18,511 bases of DNA from Bacillota bacterium (GCA_029555925.1 JAKPQU010000278.1:1-18511); one strand, 5' to 3'; positions 1-10,752 are shown, numbered from the stretch's first letter. The notes: generated from the letters alone by a model not told the origin. A program made the numbers and translations.

Positions 1-121
<121 letters not shown>

Positions 122-141
122 CTATTTTTCCTCTCCTCTCG

Positions 142-2229
142 TTAATAACCTATTGATATAATCTTACTTGAAATTTCATATGGTACTTCATCATAATGAT
201 GAAATTCCATTGTATATGTTCCTCTACCCTGTGTTTTGGAGCGAAGTGGTGTTGAATATCCAAACATTTCAGAGAGAGGAACTACTGCCTCTACTGCTTT
301 AGCATCTCCTGCAAGCTGTTCTATTTTTTCAACCTTACCTCTTCTGCTCCCCAGATCACCGATAATATCACCGATATGTTCTTCTCCTGCTACAATCTCA
401 ACCTTCATGGCAGGTTCCATAAGAACAGGATTTGCTTTAAGCAGACCATCCTGCATAGCTATAGAAGCTGCCGCCTGATAGGCAATCTCTGTCGATTCCC
501 CGATGCGATAGGAGCCATCTACAAGAGAACATTTTATATCTATAACAGGAAATCCCCATATACCTGCATCCATAGAAAGTTTCAAACCTTTTTCTATATA
601 AGGAATATATTCCTTCGGAATTATTTCAGGGGAAACAAAATTTTCGAACTTAAAACCTTCGCCTCTCTTAAGAGGTGAAAATTTAATTACCACACGACCA
701 TACTGACTCTTGCCACCTGTCTGCTGACTGTATACACCTTCAGCCTCAAATTCAGTAGTAATAGCAACTTTATAGGAGACCTGAGGTTTACCTACATTGG
801 CTTCTACTTTAAATTCCCTTAAAAGTCTGTCTACAATAATCTCAAGATGAAGTTCACCCATACCTGATATAATTGTCTGACCTGTTTCGTCATCGGTTTT
901 AATCTTAAAAGAGGGATCCTCTTCGGAGATTTTTGTAAGGGTCTGGGCGAGTTTTTCCTCGTCCTGAGTGGTTTTCGGTTCTATTGCTACATAGATGACC
1001 GGTTCGGGGAATTGTATGGAATCAAGGATAATTCTGTTGTTCATATCACAGAGTGTATCCCCTGTAGAGGTCTTCCTGAAACCGACAACTGCAGCCAGAT
1101 CTCCCGGGCCCACAGATTGAATTTCTTCACGGCTGTCTGCCTGTAATCTCAGCAGTCTGTTAACTCTTTCCTTACAATCCTTATTCACATTATAGACATA
1201 CTTTCCTGTTTCTAACATACCGGAATAAACCCTTATAAAGGTTAATTTGTCCACAAAGGGGTCTGATACAATTTTGTATGCCAGAGCCACTAAAGGTTCT
1301 GTTGCAACTGGTTTTCGACTGACAACCTGATTGTTCTTCGGATTGACTCCTGAAACATCAGGCACCTCAAGAGGAGATGGAAGATAATCTACAATTGCAT
1401 TTAATAAGAACTGGACGCCTTTATTTTTTAAAGAAGTACCGCAAAAAACAGGAATCAGATTATTTTTAATAGTTCCTTTCCTTATGGCTCCTGCAAGTTC
1501 TTCGGGAGAGATTTCCTCTTCATTGATGTATTTTGCCAGGAGTTCATCATTGCCTTCAGCAGCAGCTTCTATTAATTTTTCCCTCATAGTATTTGCTTTT
1601 TGCTGCATATCTTCAGGAACCGGAATTTCAGTAAATTCTGCTCCCAGTTCATCTATATAGGTATAAGCCCTGAGATTGATAAGATCTACTATCCCTTTGA
1701 AGCTCTGCTCCAATCCTATTGGCAGTTGTAATGGTACAACTTTATCTCCAAAACGACTTTTCATCCTGTCCAGTACAGCATAAAAATCTGCTCCTGTACG
1801 GTCCATTTTGTTAATATAAGCTATACGGGGGATATTATATCTGTCAGCCTGACGCCATACAGTTTCAGACTGAGGCTGCACACCACCGACAGCACAGAAT
1901 ATTACAATCAAACCGTCCAGAACCCGAAGACTTCTTTCTACCTCTACGGTAAAATCAACATGGCCCGGAGTATCGATTATATTAATCAAAAAGTCTTTCC
2001 ATTCACAGGAGACTACCGCAGAAGCTATTGTAATACCCCTTTCCCTTTCCTGGGGTAAAAAATCCGTAGTAGTAGTACCATCATCTACTTCACCGATACG
2101 ATGAACTTTCCCTGTATAGAAAAGTACTCTCTCTGTAGTGGTAGTTTTACCTGCATCAATATGAGCAGCAAAACCTATATTCCTTATTTTTTCAAGCGCC
2201 ATTTCCGGCCTGGTCCCTTTTTTAGACAA
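142..2229 (-). CDS. fusA: Elongation factor G with non-canonical domain IV tip
   Basis: This is the translocation GTPase EF-G, 695 aa and full length for the family. Residues 22-30 (AHIDAGKTT) are the P-loop, 86-90 (DTPGH) is G3, 140-143 (NKMD) is G4, and CGTSLKNKG fits G5. Domains II-V follow in the usual order. Two regions differ from the canonical form. The switch I region reads [20 protein letters not shown], where canonical EF-G has a VHDGAATMDWMEQEQERG-like text. The domain IV tip reads [11 protein letters not shown] instead of DGSYHDVDSSE, so Arg575 sits where E. coli has His583. The start used is TTG at 2229, 9 nt after AAGGA and 13 nt after the rpsG stop. An ATG at 2202 ([10 protein letters not shown]) is an alternative. 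Position in the str operon argues that this is the main EF-G, but its sequence leans toward the spdEFG/mtEFG2 type. That subtype call is inference from manual comparison. Confidence 0.95.
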   Translation of the reverse strand: MSKKGTRPEMALEKIRNIGFAAHIDAGKTTTTERVLFYTGKVHRIGEVDDGTTTTDFLPQERERGITIASAVVSCEWKDFLINIIDTPGHVDFTVEVERSLRVLDGLIVIFCAVGGVQPQSETVWRQADRYNIPRIAYINKMDRTGADFYAVLDRMKSRFGDKVVPLQLPIGLEQSFKGIVDLINLRAYTYIDELGAEFTEIPVPEDMQQKANTMREKLIEAAAEGNDELLAKYINEEEISPEELAGAIRKGTIKNNLIPVFCGTSLKNKGVQFLLNAIVDYLPSPLEVPDVSGVNPKNNQVVSRKPVATEPLVALAYKIVSDPFVDKLTFIRVYSGMLETGKYVYNVNKDCKERVNRLLRLQADSREEIQSVGPGDLAAVVGFRKTSTGDTLCDMNNRIILDSIQFPEPVIYVAIEPKTTQDEEKLAQTLTKISEEDPSFKIKTDDETGQTIISGMGELHLEIIVDRLLREFKVEANVGKPQVSYKVAITTEFEAEGVYSQQTGGKSQYGRVVIKFSPLKRGEGFKFENFVSPEIIPKEYIPYIEKGLKLSMDAGIWGFPVIDIKCSLVDGSYRIGESTEIAYQAAASIAMQDGLLKANPVLMEPAMKVEIVAGEEHIGDIIGDLGSRRGKVEKIEQLAGDAKAVEAVVPLSEMFGYSTPLRSKTQGRGTYTMEFHHYDEVPYEISSKIISIGY

Positions 2230-2242
2230 TTCCGTTCATCCT

Positions 2243-2713
2243 TTACCACCCGTAATGAGCGAAAGCTTTATTGGCTTCAGCCATTTTATAGGTATCTTCT
2301 TTCTTTTTTACAGATGAGCCAACACCTTTGGCAGCATCCATCAATTCATCAGACAATTTCTGGGTCATAGTTTTTCCCGGTCTCTGCCTGGAATAACCTA
2401 CAAGCCATCTCATGGCAAGACTCAATCTTCTCTCTGCCCTGATTTCCGAAGGCACCTGATAGGTTGCGCCTCCGACTCTTCTAGCTCTTACTTCCAGGAC
2501 AGGTATAACATTTTCCATTGCCTGCTCAAAAACCTCAAGAGGATTCTTTTTGGTTTTTTCACCTATAATATCAAGAGCACCGTAAAATATTTTCTCAGCA
2601 GTACTCTTTTTGCCTTTTAACATAATTTTATTTATGAAGCGGGTAACTACCTTACTATTATATATAGGATCAGGTATAATTTCCCTTTTTGGTACTGGTC
2701 CTTTTCTAGGCAC
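2243..2713 (-). CDS. rpsG: 30S ribosomal protein S7
   Basis: S7 is a primary binding protein for the 3' major (head) domain of 16S rRNA and lines the E site of the 30S subunit. The 156-aa product has the usual length and begins [16 protein letters not shown]. It carries the conserved [20 protein letters not shown] segment and the [15 protein letters not shown] region, and it ends KAFAHYGW. The start is GTG at 2713 with GGGAG upstream. It lies 36 nt after rpsL and 13 nt before fusA, consistent with one operon. Confidence 0.97.
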   Translation of the reverse strand: MPRKGPVPKREIIPDPIYNSKVVTRFINKIMLKGKKSTAEKIFYGALDIIGEKTKKNPLEVFEQAMENVIPVLEVRARRVGGATYQVPSEIRAERRLSLAMRWLVGYSRQRPGKTMTQKLSDELMDAAKGVGSSVKKKEDTYKMAEANKAFAHYGW

Positions 2714-2749
2714 AAATCTCCCTGCCTTTCTTTAAACTAAATTCCAAAA

Positions 2750-3169
2750 TTACTTTTTGGGTCTCTTTGTTCCGTATTTGGAACGTCCCTGTCGCCTGCT
2801 ATCTACACCTGCCGTATCAAGGGTACCTCTGATAATATGATAACGAATACCGGGAAGATCTTTTACTCTTCCGCCTCTCATCAAAATAACAGAGTGTTCC
2901 TGAAGGTTGTGTCCAATACCAGGTATATAAGTGGTAACTTCTATGGTATTTGTAAGACGAACTCTTGCAACTTTTCTCAATGCAGAGTTAGGTTTTTTGG
3001 GTGTTACAGTCTTTACCTGTGTGCATACTCCTCTTTTTTGAGGATTACCTTTATCAGCCTGAAGCATTTTAAATTTAAGTGTGTTATATGAATAACGCAA
3101 TGCCGGAGCTTTAACTTTTTTATTGACAGATTTTCTTCCCTTGCGAACTAACTGATTAATAGTTGACAC
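2750..3169 (-). CDS. rpsL: 30S ribosomal protein S12
   Basis: S12 is the decoding-centre protein of the 30S subunit. The product is 139 aa. Motifs seen are [49 protein letters not shown] and a basic C-terminus [11 protein letters not shown]. The lysines where streptomycin-resistance substitutions usually fall (in TPKKPNS and GRVKDLPG) are unchanged, as is the Asp that can be methylthiolated. Compared with E. coli (124 aa) there is an extra segment of about 13 residues before PQKRGVCT, as in Firmicutes S12. The start is GTG at 3169, giving the canonical N-terminus (M)[13 protein letters not shown]. No good Shine-Dalgarno sequence lies within 15 nt of it. The nearest strong one is 41 nt upstream, beyond a hairpin. 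First gene of the str operon. Confidence 0.97.
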   Translation of the reverse strand: MSTINQLVRKGRKSVNKKVKAPALRYSYNTLKFKMLQADKGNPQKRGVCTQVKTVTPKKPNSALRKVARVRLTNTIEVTTYIPGIGHNLQEHSVILMRGGRVKDLPGIRYHIIRGTLDTAGVDSRRQGRSKYGTKRPKK

Positions 3170-3177
3170 TAATATCT

Positions 3178-3217
3178 ACTGGCCGAACCATCTCAAACCA
3201 GTTTTTTTCACCTCCTC
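3178..3217 (-). promoter_or_regulatory. rpsL leader: remote Shine-Dalgarno plus hairpin
   Basis: On the minus strand a strong GAGGAGG (3217-3211) is followed by TGAAAAAA. A possible hairpin comes next, ACTGGTT (3202-3196) with GGCCAGT (3184-3178, two G-U pairs), and then AGATATTA before the GTG start at 3169. If the hairpin forms, it shortens the effective distance from ribosome binding site to start codon from 41 to about 16 nt. A mini-ORF starting at ATG 3191 ([11 protein letters not shown], stop 3156) overlaps the rpsL start out of frame. Both elements are seen in the sequence; the regulatory role is inference. Confidence 0.45.
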
Positions 3218-3269
3218 AAAATTTATTTTCTGTGAATCAAAAGTACTATTTTTTTACACATAGGCATAT

Positions 3270-3298
3270 ATTCTATCATTACTAATTGAACCTGTCAA
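3270..3298 (-). promoter_or_regulatory. Sigma-70-type promoter of the rpsL-rpsG-fusA-tuf operon
   Basis: On the minus strand there is a perfect -35 TTGACA (3298-3293), a 17-nt spacer and a -10 TAGAAT (3275-3270). The predicted start of transcription is near 3262, about 90 nt before the rpsL start. It gives the str operon its own promoter, separate from rpoBC. Confidence 0.85.
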
Positions 3299-3327
3299 GC
3301 ATTTAGTACTTCTTTAAAAAAAATAAA

Positions 3328-3427
3328 CTCGACTTTTGCAATCAGCCGGTAATCCAGGTTTTAGCAGAGGCAAAACCATAAATGGCTTACCGGCTCACCT
3401 CTGTTTAAGGATATTGCAAAACTCGAG
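3328..3427 (-). terminator. Palindromic element, probable terminator after rpoC
   Basis: This 100-bp element has a 15-bp outer inverted repeat (3328-3342 with 3413-3427, 14 of 15 matching). Inside is a perfect 9-bp pair AGCCGGTAA/TTACCGGCT (3344-3352, 3387-3395). On the minus strand the outer stem is followed at once by TTTATTTTTTTT, as in an intrinsic terminator for the rpoBC transcript. A third pair, CAGAGG/CCTCTG (3365-3370, 3398-3403), interleaves with the 9-bp pair. A local hairpin GGTTTT/AAAACC (3357-3362, 3372-3377) also competes. It could be a repeat element recruited as a terminator. Confidence 0.55.
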
Positions 3428-3434
3428 CTTTGCA

Positions 3435-3522
3435 TTTCAGCGTTTCAGCATGTCAGCATGTCAGCGTTTCAACATGTCAGCATTTTTTGCTAATTGGATG
3501 ACCTACTGACCTGCTGACCTGC
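3435..3522. repeat. Inverted pair of 8-bp tandem arrays at the rpoC stop
   Basis: Positions 3435-3482 hold six in-phase octamers of consensus TKTCARCR (for example TTTCAGCG, TGTCAGCA). Positions 3499-3522 hold three octamers TGACCTAC, TGACCTGC, TGACCTGC. The second array is close to the reverse complement of the first: GTCAGCATGTCAG pairs with CTGACCTGCTGAC at 12 of 13 positions. The two arrays could therefore form a hairpin in the rpoC 3' region. Read on the minus strand, the array begins at the last base of the rpoC TAG stop. Confidence 0.8.
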
Positions 3523-6500
3523 TATTCGTGAGTCACTTCTTCTACTTCAATATCTCCTTCATCTTCTATATCACCATCGACGACATCGTCATCGTCGTCT
3601 ATTACCGGTCCTTTACGAACAGGTTCTTCTTCTACAAAATCTTCATCATCATCCAGTTCTTCATCAGGTTCTGCGATATGTATTTTAATATTTCTGTATT
3701 TAGGCATACCGGTTCCTGCCGGTATAAGTTTGCCTATAATAACATTTTCCTTGAGTCCTATAAGAGGATCTACCTTACCCCTTATGGCTGCATCTGTAAG
3801 AACCCTGGTGGTTTCCTGGAAAGATGCGGCAGAAAGGAAGCTGTCTGTAGCAAGAGAGGCTTTCGTTATACCGAGTAATACCGGTCTGGCCACAGCAGGC
3901 TGTTTCCTCTGTGATGTTACTCTCATATTTTCTTCCACAAAGAGAGAAGCATCTACCAGTTCTCCCGGCAATAAATCGGTATCACCTGCTTCTTCAACCT
4001 TTACCTTCCTTAACATCTGCCTTACAATTACTTCTATATGTTTATCATTTATATCAACACCCTGCTGACGATATACAAACTGTACCTCTTCAACAAGATA
4101 ATTCTGAACATCATCGACACCTTTAATTCTGAGTATATCATGAGGATTTGTAGGACCTTCTGTGAGTAATGCTCCTGCCTGTATAAATTCTCCGTTTTTA
4201 ACCTTCAGACGGGCATTGAAAGGAGCATAATAGGTTTTAGCATCACCTGAAGCAGACTGAACTTCAATTCTCTTCATACCTTTTTCATCACTCAATCTGA
4301 CAACTCCGTCTATTTCGGTTATAATGGCATGCACTCTCGGTTTTCTTGTTTCAAAAAGCTCTTCAACCCTTGGTAAACCCTGAATGATATCTGCCACGGC
4401 AGTTCCTCCGAGATGGAATGTTCTCAGTGTAAGCTGAGTACCCGGTTCACCTATGGATTGAGCTGCAATAATACCGACAGTCTCACCGATTTCTACAAGC
4501 CTTCCTGTGGCAAGATTACGACCGTAACATACCTGACATATACCATGTTTACAGCGGCATGACAGAATTGACCTTATAGGAACCTGAGTTATTTTAGCAG
4601 CAGTGATAAGTTCAAATTTATCTTCATCTATAAAGGTTCCCTTTGTAATAAGAACTTCTCCTGTTTCAGGATGGGTTATATCGAGAGCGGCAATTCTGCC
4701 GACAACCCTGTCGAATAAAGGAACAATAACATTACCTTCAAACTCTCCCATCTGTTCTTCCTGTACGGCAGAGGTTAATATATAATTGTTAGTTCCGCAG
4801 TCATACTCACGAATAATTACATCCTGGGCGACATCTACAAGTCTTCTGGTGAGATAACCTGAATCTGCCGTTCTGAGAGCCGTATCGGCAAGACCTTTTC
4901 TTGCACCGTGAGTGGATATAAAGAATTCCAGCACTGTAAGACCTTCACGAAGATTCGCCTTGATCGGGAGAGGTAAGATTCTTCCTGACGGGTCTGCCAT
5001 AAGGCCTCTCATACCGCCAATCTGTCTCATCTGGTCAATATTACCTCTTGCTCCTGACCTTACCATCATATAAATAGGATTATGCTTTGACAGACAATCC
5101 ATCATGGCATTTTTGACTTTTTCCGTGGTGTCACTCCAGATCTCTATTACCTTCTTATATTTCTCTTCTTCTGTCATAAGACCACGGTTAAAGAAACTAT
5201 CAATCTCTCCTACTGCCTCTTCAGCTTTTGCAAGAATTACCTTTTTAGCAGGAGGTATGACTACATCTTCTACTGCAATGGTTGTAGCAGATATTGTGGC
5301 ATATTTGAAACCAAGATCCTTTATACTATCAAGGATCTGTGCAGTTTTTGCATTACCATGCTTGCGATGGCATCTTGCAACAAATCTTGACAGAGCTTTT
5401 TTATCCATAGTTTCATTTATAAACGGGAATCCTAATTCATCGGGAATAACTTCATTGAAGATGACTCTACCCGGCGTAGTCTTTAGAACTTCTCCTTTAT
5501 ATTTGAGCTTTATTATGGCCTGAAGATGGACATATCCGTAAGTATAGGCAAGTCTCACTTCTTCTGCAGAAGAGAATATCTTCCCTTCTCCTTTTTGTCC
5601 TGCTTTATCAATAGTAAGGTAATTAATACCAAGAACCATATCCTGTGTCGGAGTAAGAACAGGATTTCCATAGGCGGGAAGCAGGATATTATTGGAAGAA
5701 AGCATCAATAATCTTGCCTCTGCCTGTGCCCCTGCCGAAAGCGGCAGATGAACAGCCATCTGATCACCGTCAAAGTCTGCATTATAAGGAGTACATACAA
5801 GGGGATGAATCTGTATGGCTTTTCCTTCTATCAAAATTGGCTCAAAAGCCTGAATACCAAGTCTGTGCAAGGTAGGAGCACGGTTTAACAGGACTGGATG
5901 TTCTTTAATAACCTCTTCCAGAATATCCCATACCTCGGGCCTTACCCTTTCAACCATACGTTTTGCACTTTTTATATTATGAACAAGTCCTTTATCTACG
6001 AGTCTTTTCATTACAAATGGCTTGAATAATTCAAGAGCCATTTCTTTCGGGAGGCCGCACTGATGCAGTTTAAGATTGGGGCCGACTATAATAACGGAAC
6101 GGCCCGAATAATCCACTCTTTTTCCGAGCAGATTCTGACGGAAACGCCCCTGTTTGCCTTTCAACATATCAGAAAGGGATTTTAAGGGACGGTTATTGGG
6201 CCCTGCTACAGGCCTGCCTCTTCTTCCGTTATCAATAAGTGCATCTACTGCTTCCTGAAGCATTCTCTTTTCATTTTTTACAATTATATCAGGCGCTCCC
6301 AGTTCAAGTAATCTCTTTAATCTGTTATTGCGGTTTATTACTCTTCTGTAAAGATCATTCAAATCGGATGTAGCAAACCTTCCTCCGTCAAGCTGAACCA
6401 TAGGGCGAAGATCGGGCGGAATAACAGGTATGACGTCCAGGATCATCCACTCAGGTTTATTTCCTGATGTAAGGAAAGCTTCTACTACTCCAAGCCTCTT

Positions 6501-7121
6501 GATGGCTTTTTTCTTTTTCTGGCCGAAAAGACGGTTTATAGACTGTCTGAGATCCTTACGGAGTTCTGCCAGCTCAAGGCTCTTAAGAAGTTCTTTTACT
6601 GCTTCCGCTCCCATACCTGCTCTGAATCTATTTCCATATTCCTCTTTTCTTTCCCTGTATTCCATTTCGGAAAGGAGCTGCCATTTCTTGAGAGGCGTAT
6701 CGCCGGGATCTATAACTACATAAAAAGCGAAATATAATATTTTTTCCAGTGTTCTTGGAGACATATCGAGTAAAAGCCCCATTCTGCTCGGAACACCTTT
6801 GAAATACCATATATGAGATACAGGTGTGGCAAGTTCAATATGTCCCATTCTTTCACGCCTGACTTTGGAACGGGTAACTTCTACACCGCATTTATCGCAG
6901 ACTATTCCTTTAAATCTGATTCTCTTATATTTACCGCAGTGGCATTCCCAGTCCTTCGTAGGTCCAAAAATTTTCTCGCAGAATAAACCATCCCTTTCCG
7001 GTTTTAATGTACGATAATTAATGGTTTCCGGTTTTTTTACTTCTCCTCTGGACCATGCTCTGATTAAATCTGGAGAGGCAAGACCAATCTGCAAAGCATC
7101 AAAATTATTGACATCAAACAA
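3522..7121 (-). CDS. rpoC: DNA-directed RNA polymerase subunit beta'
   Basis: This is the catalytic beta-prime subunit of RNA polymerase, 1199 aa, the same size class as Bacillus RpoC and without the large insertion of proteobacterial RpoC. The N-terminal zinc site is C60, C62, C75, C78 (ECHCG...CDKCG). The Mg2+-binding active-site motif NADFDGDQM has its aspartates at 449, 451 and 453. The second zinc site is formed by C855/C857, C862 and C865 ([14 protein letters not shown]) with an upstream Cys in REYDCGTN. The trigger-loop region ([16 protein letters not shown]) is intact. The last ~50 residues are a very acidic tail rich in D and E. The start is TTG at 7121 with GGAGGAG 7 nt upstream. 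It lies 65 nt downstream of rpoB and is certainly co-transcribed. Confidence 0.98.
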   Translation of the reverse strand: MFDVNNFDALQIGLASPDLIRAWSRGEVKKPETINYRTLKPERDGLFCEKIFGPTKDWECHCGKYKRIRFKGIVCDKCGVEVTRSKVRRERMGHIELATPVSHIWYFKGVPSRMGLLLDMSPRTLEKILYFAFYVVIDPGDTPLKKWQLLSEMEYRERKEEYGNRFRAGMGAEAVKELLKSLELAELRKDLRQSINRLFGQKKKKAIKRLGVVEAFLTSGNKPEWMILDVIPVIPPDLRPMVQLDGGRFATSDLNDLYRRVINRNNRLKRLLELGAPDIIVKNEKRMLQEAVDALIDNGRRGRPVAGPNNRPLKSLSDMLKGKQGRFRQNLLGKRVDYSGRSVIIVGPNLKLHQCGLPKEMALELFKPFVMKRLVDKGLVHNIKSAKRMVERVRPEVWDILEEVIKEHPVLLNRAPTLHRLGIQAFEPILIEGKAIQIHPLVCTPYNADFDGDQMAVHLPLSAGAQAEARLLMLSSNNILLPAYGNPVLTPTQDMVLGINYLTIDKAGQKGEGKIFSSAEEVRLAYTYGYVHLQAIIKLKYKGEVLKTTPGRVIFNEVIPDELGFPFINETMDKKALSRFVARCHRKHGNAKTAQILDSIKDLGFKYATISATTIAVEDVVIPPAKKVILAKAEEAVGEIDSFFNRGLMTEEEKYKKVIEIWSDTTEKVKNAMMDCLSKHNPIYMMVRSGARGNIDQMRQIGGMRGLMADPSGRILPLPIKANLREGLTVLEFFISTHGARKGLADTALRTADSGYLTRRLVDVAQDVIIREYDCGTNNYILTSAVQEEQMGEFEGNVIVPLFDRVVGRIAALDITHPETGEVLITKGTFIDEDKFELITAAKITQVPIRSILSCRCKHGICQVCYGRNLATGRLVEIGETVGIIAAQSIGEPGTQLTLRTFHLGGTAVADIIQGLPRVEELFETRKPRVHAIITEIDGVVRLSDEKGMKRIEVQSASGDAKTYYAPFNARLKVKNGEFIQAGALLTEGPTNPHDILRIKGVDDVQNYLVEEVQFVYRQQGVDINDKHIEVIVRQMLRKVKVEEAGDTDLLPGELVDASLFVEENMRVTSQRKQPAVARPVLLGITKASLATDSFLSAASFQETTRVLTDAAIRGKVDPLIGLKENVIIGKLIPAGTGMPKYRNIKIHIAEPDEELDDDEDFVEEEPVRKGPVIDDDDDVVDGDIEDEGDIEVEEVTHE

Positions 7122-7150
7122 AGATTTTCTCCTCCTTTAAATAGGTGACA

Positions 7151-7184
7151 GATGAAAGATGAAGACTAATCTTCATCTTTCATC
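7151..7184 (-). repeat. Perfect 15-bp hairpin between rpoB and rpoC
   Basis: GATGAAAGATGAAGA (7151-7165) and its exact reverse complement (7170-7184) flank a 4-nt loop. The arms are built from 7-bp units (GATGAAA, GATGAAG), and the pattern continues into the rpoB 3' coding end. The structure fills most of the 65-nt spacer and ends just before the rpoC ribosome binding site. No T tract follows, so an RNA-processing or stability role fits better than termination. That role is inference. Confidence 0.75.
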
Positions 7185-7186
7185 AT

Positions 7187-10100
7187 TTATTCTTCATCAC
7201 TGATTACATCCGGAACAGGCTGAACTTCAGGTTCCTGAGGTTTTGACAGATCGAGTCCCAGATCATCAAAAGCAGAATCCAGTTCATCATCCATTCCTTT
7301 TATGTCAATTTCCTTGTCATCACCTGAATAGACCTTTACATCTAAAGCCAGACTCTGAAGTTCTTTTATTAAAACCTTGAAGGATTCTGGCACACCGGGT
7401 TCAAGGACATTTTCTCCCTTGACTATAGCTTCATAAGTCTTAACTCTACCTACAACGTCATCTGATTTAACGGTAAGAAGTTCCTGCAGAGTATAGGCGG
7501 CACCGTAAGATTCAAGAGCCCATACTTCCATTTCTCCGAACCTCTGTCCTCCGAATTGCGCTTTACCTCCAAGAGGCTGCTGTGTTACAAGGGAGTAAGG
7601 TCCTGTAGAGCGGGCATGTATTTTATCATCTACCAGATGGGCCAGTTTCATCATATATATATAACCGACCATAACTTCCTGATCAAAAGGTTCACCTGTT
7701 CTTCCATCATAAAGTACGGATTTACCATTTTCAGGAAGTCCTGCTTTCCTCATCATGGCTCTGATTTCTTCTTCATTTGCTCCGTCAAATACAGGGGTCT
7801 GAATCTTTATACCGAGTGCTTTAACAGCCCATCCAAGGTGGGTTTCAAGTACCTGACCTATATTCATACGGGAAGGTACACCAAGAGGGTTAAGAACTAT
7901 CTGAATGGGAGTTCCGTCCGGTAAATAGGGCATATCTTCCTTGGGAAGTATTTTTGCCACTACTCCTTTATTACCATGACGGCCTGCCATTTTATCACCC
8001 TGAAGGATCTTTCTCTTTTGAGCTACATATACCCTTACCAGCTTATTTATGCCGGGGGACAGTTCATCTCCGTCTTCGCGGGAAAAGACTTTTACGTCTA
8101 TAACCTTGCCTTTTTCGCCGTGAGGAACTCTCAATGAGGTATCCCTTACATCTCTGGCTTTTTCACCGAAAATTGCACGGAGTAATCTTTCTTCTGCAGT
8201 AAGGTCTGTCTCGCCTTTCGGAGTTACCTTACCTACAAGAATATCTTCAGGACGAACATCTGCGCCGACTCTTATTATACCTCTTTCATCCAGATTTTTA
8301 AGGGCATCATCACCGACACTGGGGATTTCCCTTGTTATTTCTTCCGAACCAAGTTTTGTGTCTCTTGCTTCAGCATCATATTCTTCTATATGAATGGAGG
8401 TATAAAGATCTTCTATTAAAAATTCTTCACTTACAAGAATTGCGTCTTCATAATTATAGCCTTCCCATGGCATAAAGGCTACAAGGACATTTCTGCCGAG
8501 AGCCAGCTCTCCATCTACACTTGAAGAACCGTCTGCAAGAACTTCTCCTTTATGTACTTTCTCTCCAAGGTGCACTATGGGATCCTGTTTTACACAGGTT
8601 CCTGCGTTAGATCTGATAAATTTGAGAAGGTCATATTTATTTTCCTGTCCCTGCTCATCTTCCACAACAATTTCATTGGCAGTTACTTTCTTAACAATAC
8701 CATCCTGTTCTGCTACAACAAGACATCCGGAATCTCTTGCTGCTCTGTATTCTATACCTGTTCCTACGAGAGGAGAATCCTTTACAAGAAGCGGTACTCC
8801 CTGCCTCTGCATGTTTGCTCCCATAAGAGCACGGTTTGCATCATCATGTTCAAGGAAAGGAATAAGTGCAGTAGCCACACTGACTATCTGCTTCGGAGAA
8901 ACATCTATATAATGTATTTCATCAGGCCTCTTGATGGTAATCTCACCTTTTTCTCTTGCTGCAATCCTGGGCTGAACAAATCTATTTTCTTCATCCAGTG
9001 CGGCATTGGCCTGAGCTATTACATGTTTGTCTTCCTCATCGGCTGTCATATATACTACTTCATCTGTAACAACACCGTTTACCACTTTTCTGTAAGGTGT
9101 CTCGATGAAGCCGTATTTATTGACCTTTGAATAGGTAGCCATAGAACCTATAAGACCGATATTCGGGCCTTCAGGCGTTTCAATAGGACATATACGGCCG
9201 TAATGGGAATGATGGACATCTCTTACTTCAAAACCTGCTCTTTCCCTGCTGAGTCCTCCGGGACCCAGGGCGCTCAATCGGCGTTTATGAGTAAGTTCTG
9301 CAAGAGAATTGGTCTGATCCATAAATTGAGATAACTGGCTGCTTCCGAAAAATTCCTTGAGCACAGCCACTACAGGTCTTATGTTAATCAGAGCCTGGGG
9401 AGTCACTGTTTCAGCATCCTGAACAGTCATTCTTTCTCTTACAACCCTCTCGAGTCTCAGAAGTCCTACGTGGAACTGATTTAAGAGTAATTCGCCTACT
9501 GCCCTGACTCTTCTATTACCTAAATGATCTATATCATCTACATAATAACCGGGCTTTGCATCTATAAGACCGACGAGATAACTTATAATTTCAACGATAT
9601 CTCTGTTTGTTAAAACCTGATTGTGAACAAGAGGTGCCTCACATCTGGTACATTCTGTCTGGCCAGGTGCATTCTCAAACCCACAATCAAGACATGTTTC
9701 TCTTAAAGAGAGTTTCTTTATTAACTTATAACGCCCTACATAACCAAGATTGTAACGACGGGGGTTAAAGAAGAGGGTATTCAACAAATTCTGTGCGCTT
9801 TCAAGTGTGGGAGGATCGCCGGGGCGTAATTTCTTATAAATTTCTACCAGAGCATTTTCCTGATTTGTCACGCTGTCCTTGGCAATAGTAGCTTCCACGC
9901 AGGCACTTTCTCCAAGGATTTTGACTATTTCTTCATTGGATTCATATCCAAGAGCTCTTAAGAGTACTGTAGCAGGAAGTTTTCTGGTTCTGTCAATTCT
10001 GACAGATATAATATCTTTTATGTCACTTGCCAGTTCAAGCCAGGCTCCCCTGTCAGGTATTACCGTGGCAGTAAAGAGATCCTTACCGGTTTTGTCTTTT

Positions 10101-10615
10101 GTGGACTGGAAGTAAACTCCAGGTGAACGAACTAACTGACTGACTATGACACGTTCCGCACCGTTTATTACAAAGGTGCCCTTTTCTGTCATCAAAGGGA
10201 AATCTCCTATAAATATTGTCTGTTCCTTTATTTCTTTTACTTCCCCCTGATCCTTTTTTATAAGCCTTACTTTGGCTTTAAGAGGGATAGAATAGGTCAT
10301 ATCCCTCTCCCTGCACTGTTTTACCGAATATTTTGTGTAAGATTGAAGCTGTTTTATCGTAACATCTTCGAGGCCTCTTTCAGCAGTTTCAGGTATGGAA
10401 ATCATACAATCTCCAAGATAATATTCCAGGAATTCCAGGACTATATTACCGGTAAAATCAGTAATAGGAGATAAATCCCTGAAAGCCTGCCTCATTCCCT
10501 CATTCAGAAACCATTCATACGAACAGATCTGAGTTTCGATTAAATAGGGTAATTCCGCAATTTCGGAAATTTTAGAAAAACTTTTCTCCCTTTTTCCATG
10601 ACGTGTAATTACCAA
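7187..10615 (-). CDS. rpoB: DNA-directed RNA polymerase subunit beta, with zinc-ribbon-like insertion
   Basis: This is the beta subunit of RNA polymerase, 1142 aa. Conserved regions are in order, including the rifampicin pocket [11 protein letters not shown] from residue 424 and [14 protein letters not shown]430, D433, H443 and S448 (E. coli 513, 516, 526, 531) are all wild type. Other intact regions are [16 protein letters not shown] text, [14 protein letters not shown], and the C-terminal [20 protein letters not shown] clamp segment. The large proteobacterial insertions are absent. Between [12 protein letters not shown] and [10 protein letters not shown] is an unusual insertion with C308-x2-C311-x10-C322-x2-C325, a zinc-ribbon spacing. 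The C-terminus is acidic. The start is TTG at 10615, 10 nt after AAAGGAG. No rplJ or rplL gene lies upstream; the gene has its own promoter and long leader. Confidence 0.98.
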   Translation of the reverse strand: MVITRHGKREKSFSKISEIAELPYLIETQICSYEWFLNEGMRQAFRDLSPITDFTGNIVLEFLEYYLGDCMISIPETAERGLEDVTIKQLQSYTKYSVKQCRERDMTYSIPLKAKVRLIKKDQGEVKEIKEQTIFIGDFPLMTEKGTFVINGAERVIVSQLVRSPGVYFQSTKDKTGKDLFTATVIPDRGAWLELASDIKDIISVRIDRTRKLPATVLLRALGYESNEEIVKILGESACVEATIAKDSVTNQENALVEIYKKLRPGDPPTLESAQNLLNTLFFNPRRYNLGYVGRYKLIKKLSLRETCLDCGFENAPGQTECTRCEAPLVHNQVLTNRDIVEIISYLVGLIDAKPGYYVDDIDHLGNRRVRAVGELLLNQFHVGLLRLERVVRERMTVQDAETVTPQALINIRPVVAVLKEFFGSSQLSQFMDQTNSLAELTHKRRLSALGPGGLSRERAGFEVRDVHHSHYGRICPIETPEGPNIGLIGSMATYSKVNKYGFIETPYRKVVNGVVTDEVVYMTADEEDKHVIAQANAALDEENRFVQPRIAAREKGEITIKRPDEIHYIDVSPKQIVSVATALIPFLEHDDANRALMGANMQRQGVPLLVKDSPLVGTGIEYRAARDSGCLVVAEQDGIVKKVTANEIVVEDEQGQENKYDLLKFIRSNAGTCVKQDPIVHLGEKVHKGEVLADGSSSVDGELALGRNVLVAFMPWEGYNYEDAILVSEEFLIEDLYTSIHIEEYDAEARDTKLGSEEITREIPSVGDDALKNLDERGIIRVGADVRPEDILVGKVTPKGETDLTAEERLLRAIFGEKARDVRDTSLRVPHGEKGKVIDVKVFSREDGDELSPGINKLVRVYVAQKRKILQGDKMAGRHGNKGVVAKILPKEDMPYLPDGTPIQIVLNPLGVPSRMNIGQVLETHLGWAVKALGIKIQTPVFDGANEEEIRAMMRKAGLPENGKSVLYDGRTGEPFDQEVMVGYIYMMKLAHLVDDKIHARSTGPYSLVTQQPLGGKAQFGGQRFGEMEVWALESYGAAYTLQELLTVKSDDVVGRVKTYEAIVKGENVLEPGVPESFKVLIKELQSLALDVKVYSGDDKEIDIKGMDDELDSAFDDLGLDLSKPQEPEVQPVPDVISDEE

Positions 10616-10752
10616 TTCTCAGACACTCCTTTACAACGCCTGTACAAGCAAATTTGAAACACCTGACCTGACCAGAAAAATCTAACTTTTATCATTCACC
10701 TCTCTTCTCTCAGAAAAGATTAAAAAAATAAAATAACAACACAAATAAAAAT

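Noticed and set aside
2750..3169. Possible streptomycin-resistance substitutions in S12
   Set aside because: TPKKPNS and GRVKDLPG motifs are wild type.
8552..9130. 192-aa open frame on the plus strand inside rpoB
   Set aside because: It is antisense to well-conserved rpoB sequence, has no recognisable domain and no ribosome binding site of note; it is a shadow frame.
9260..9346. Possible rifampicin-resistance substitutions in RpoB
   Set aside because: Residues matching E. coli Q513, D516, H526 and S531 are all unchanged.
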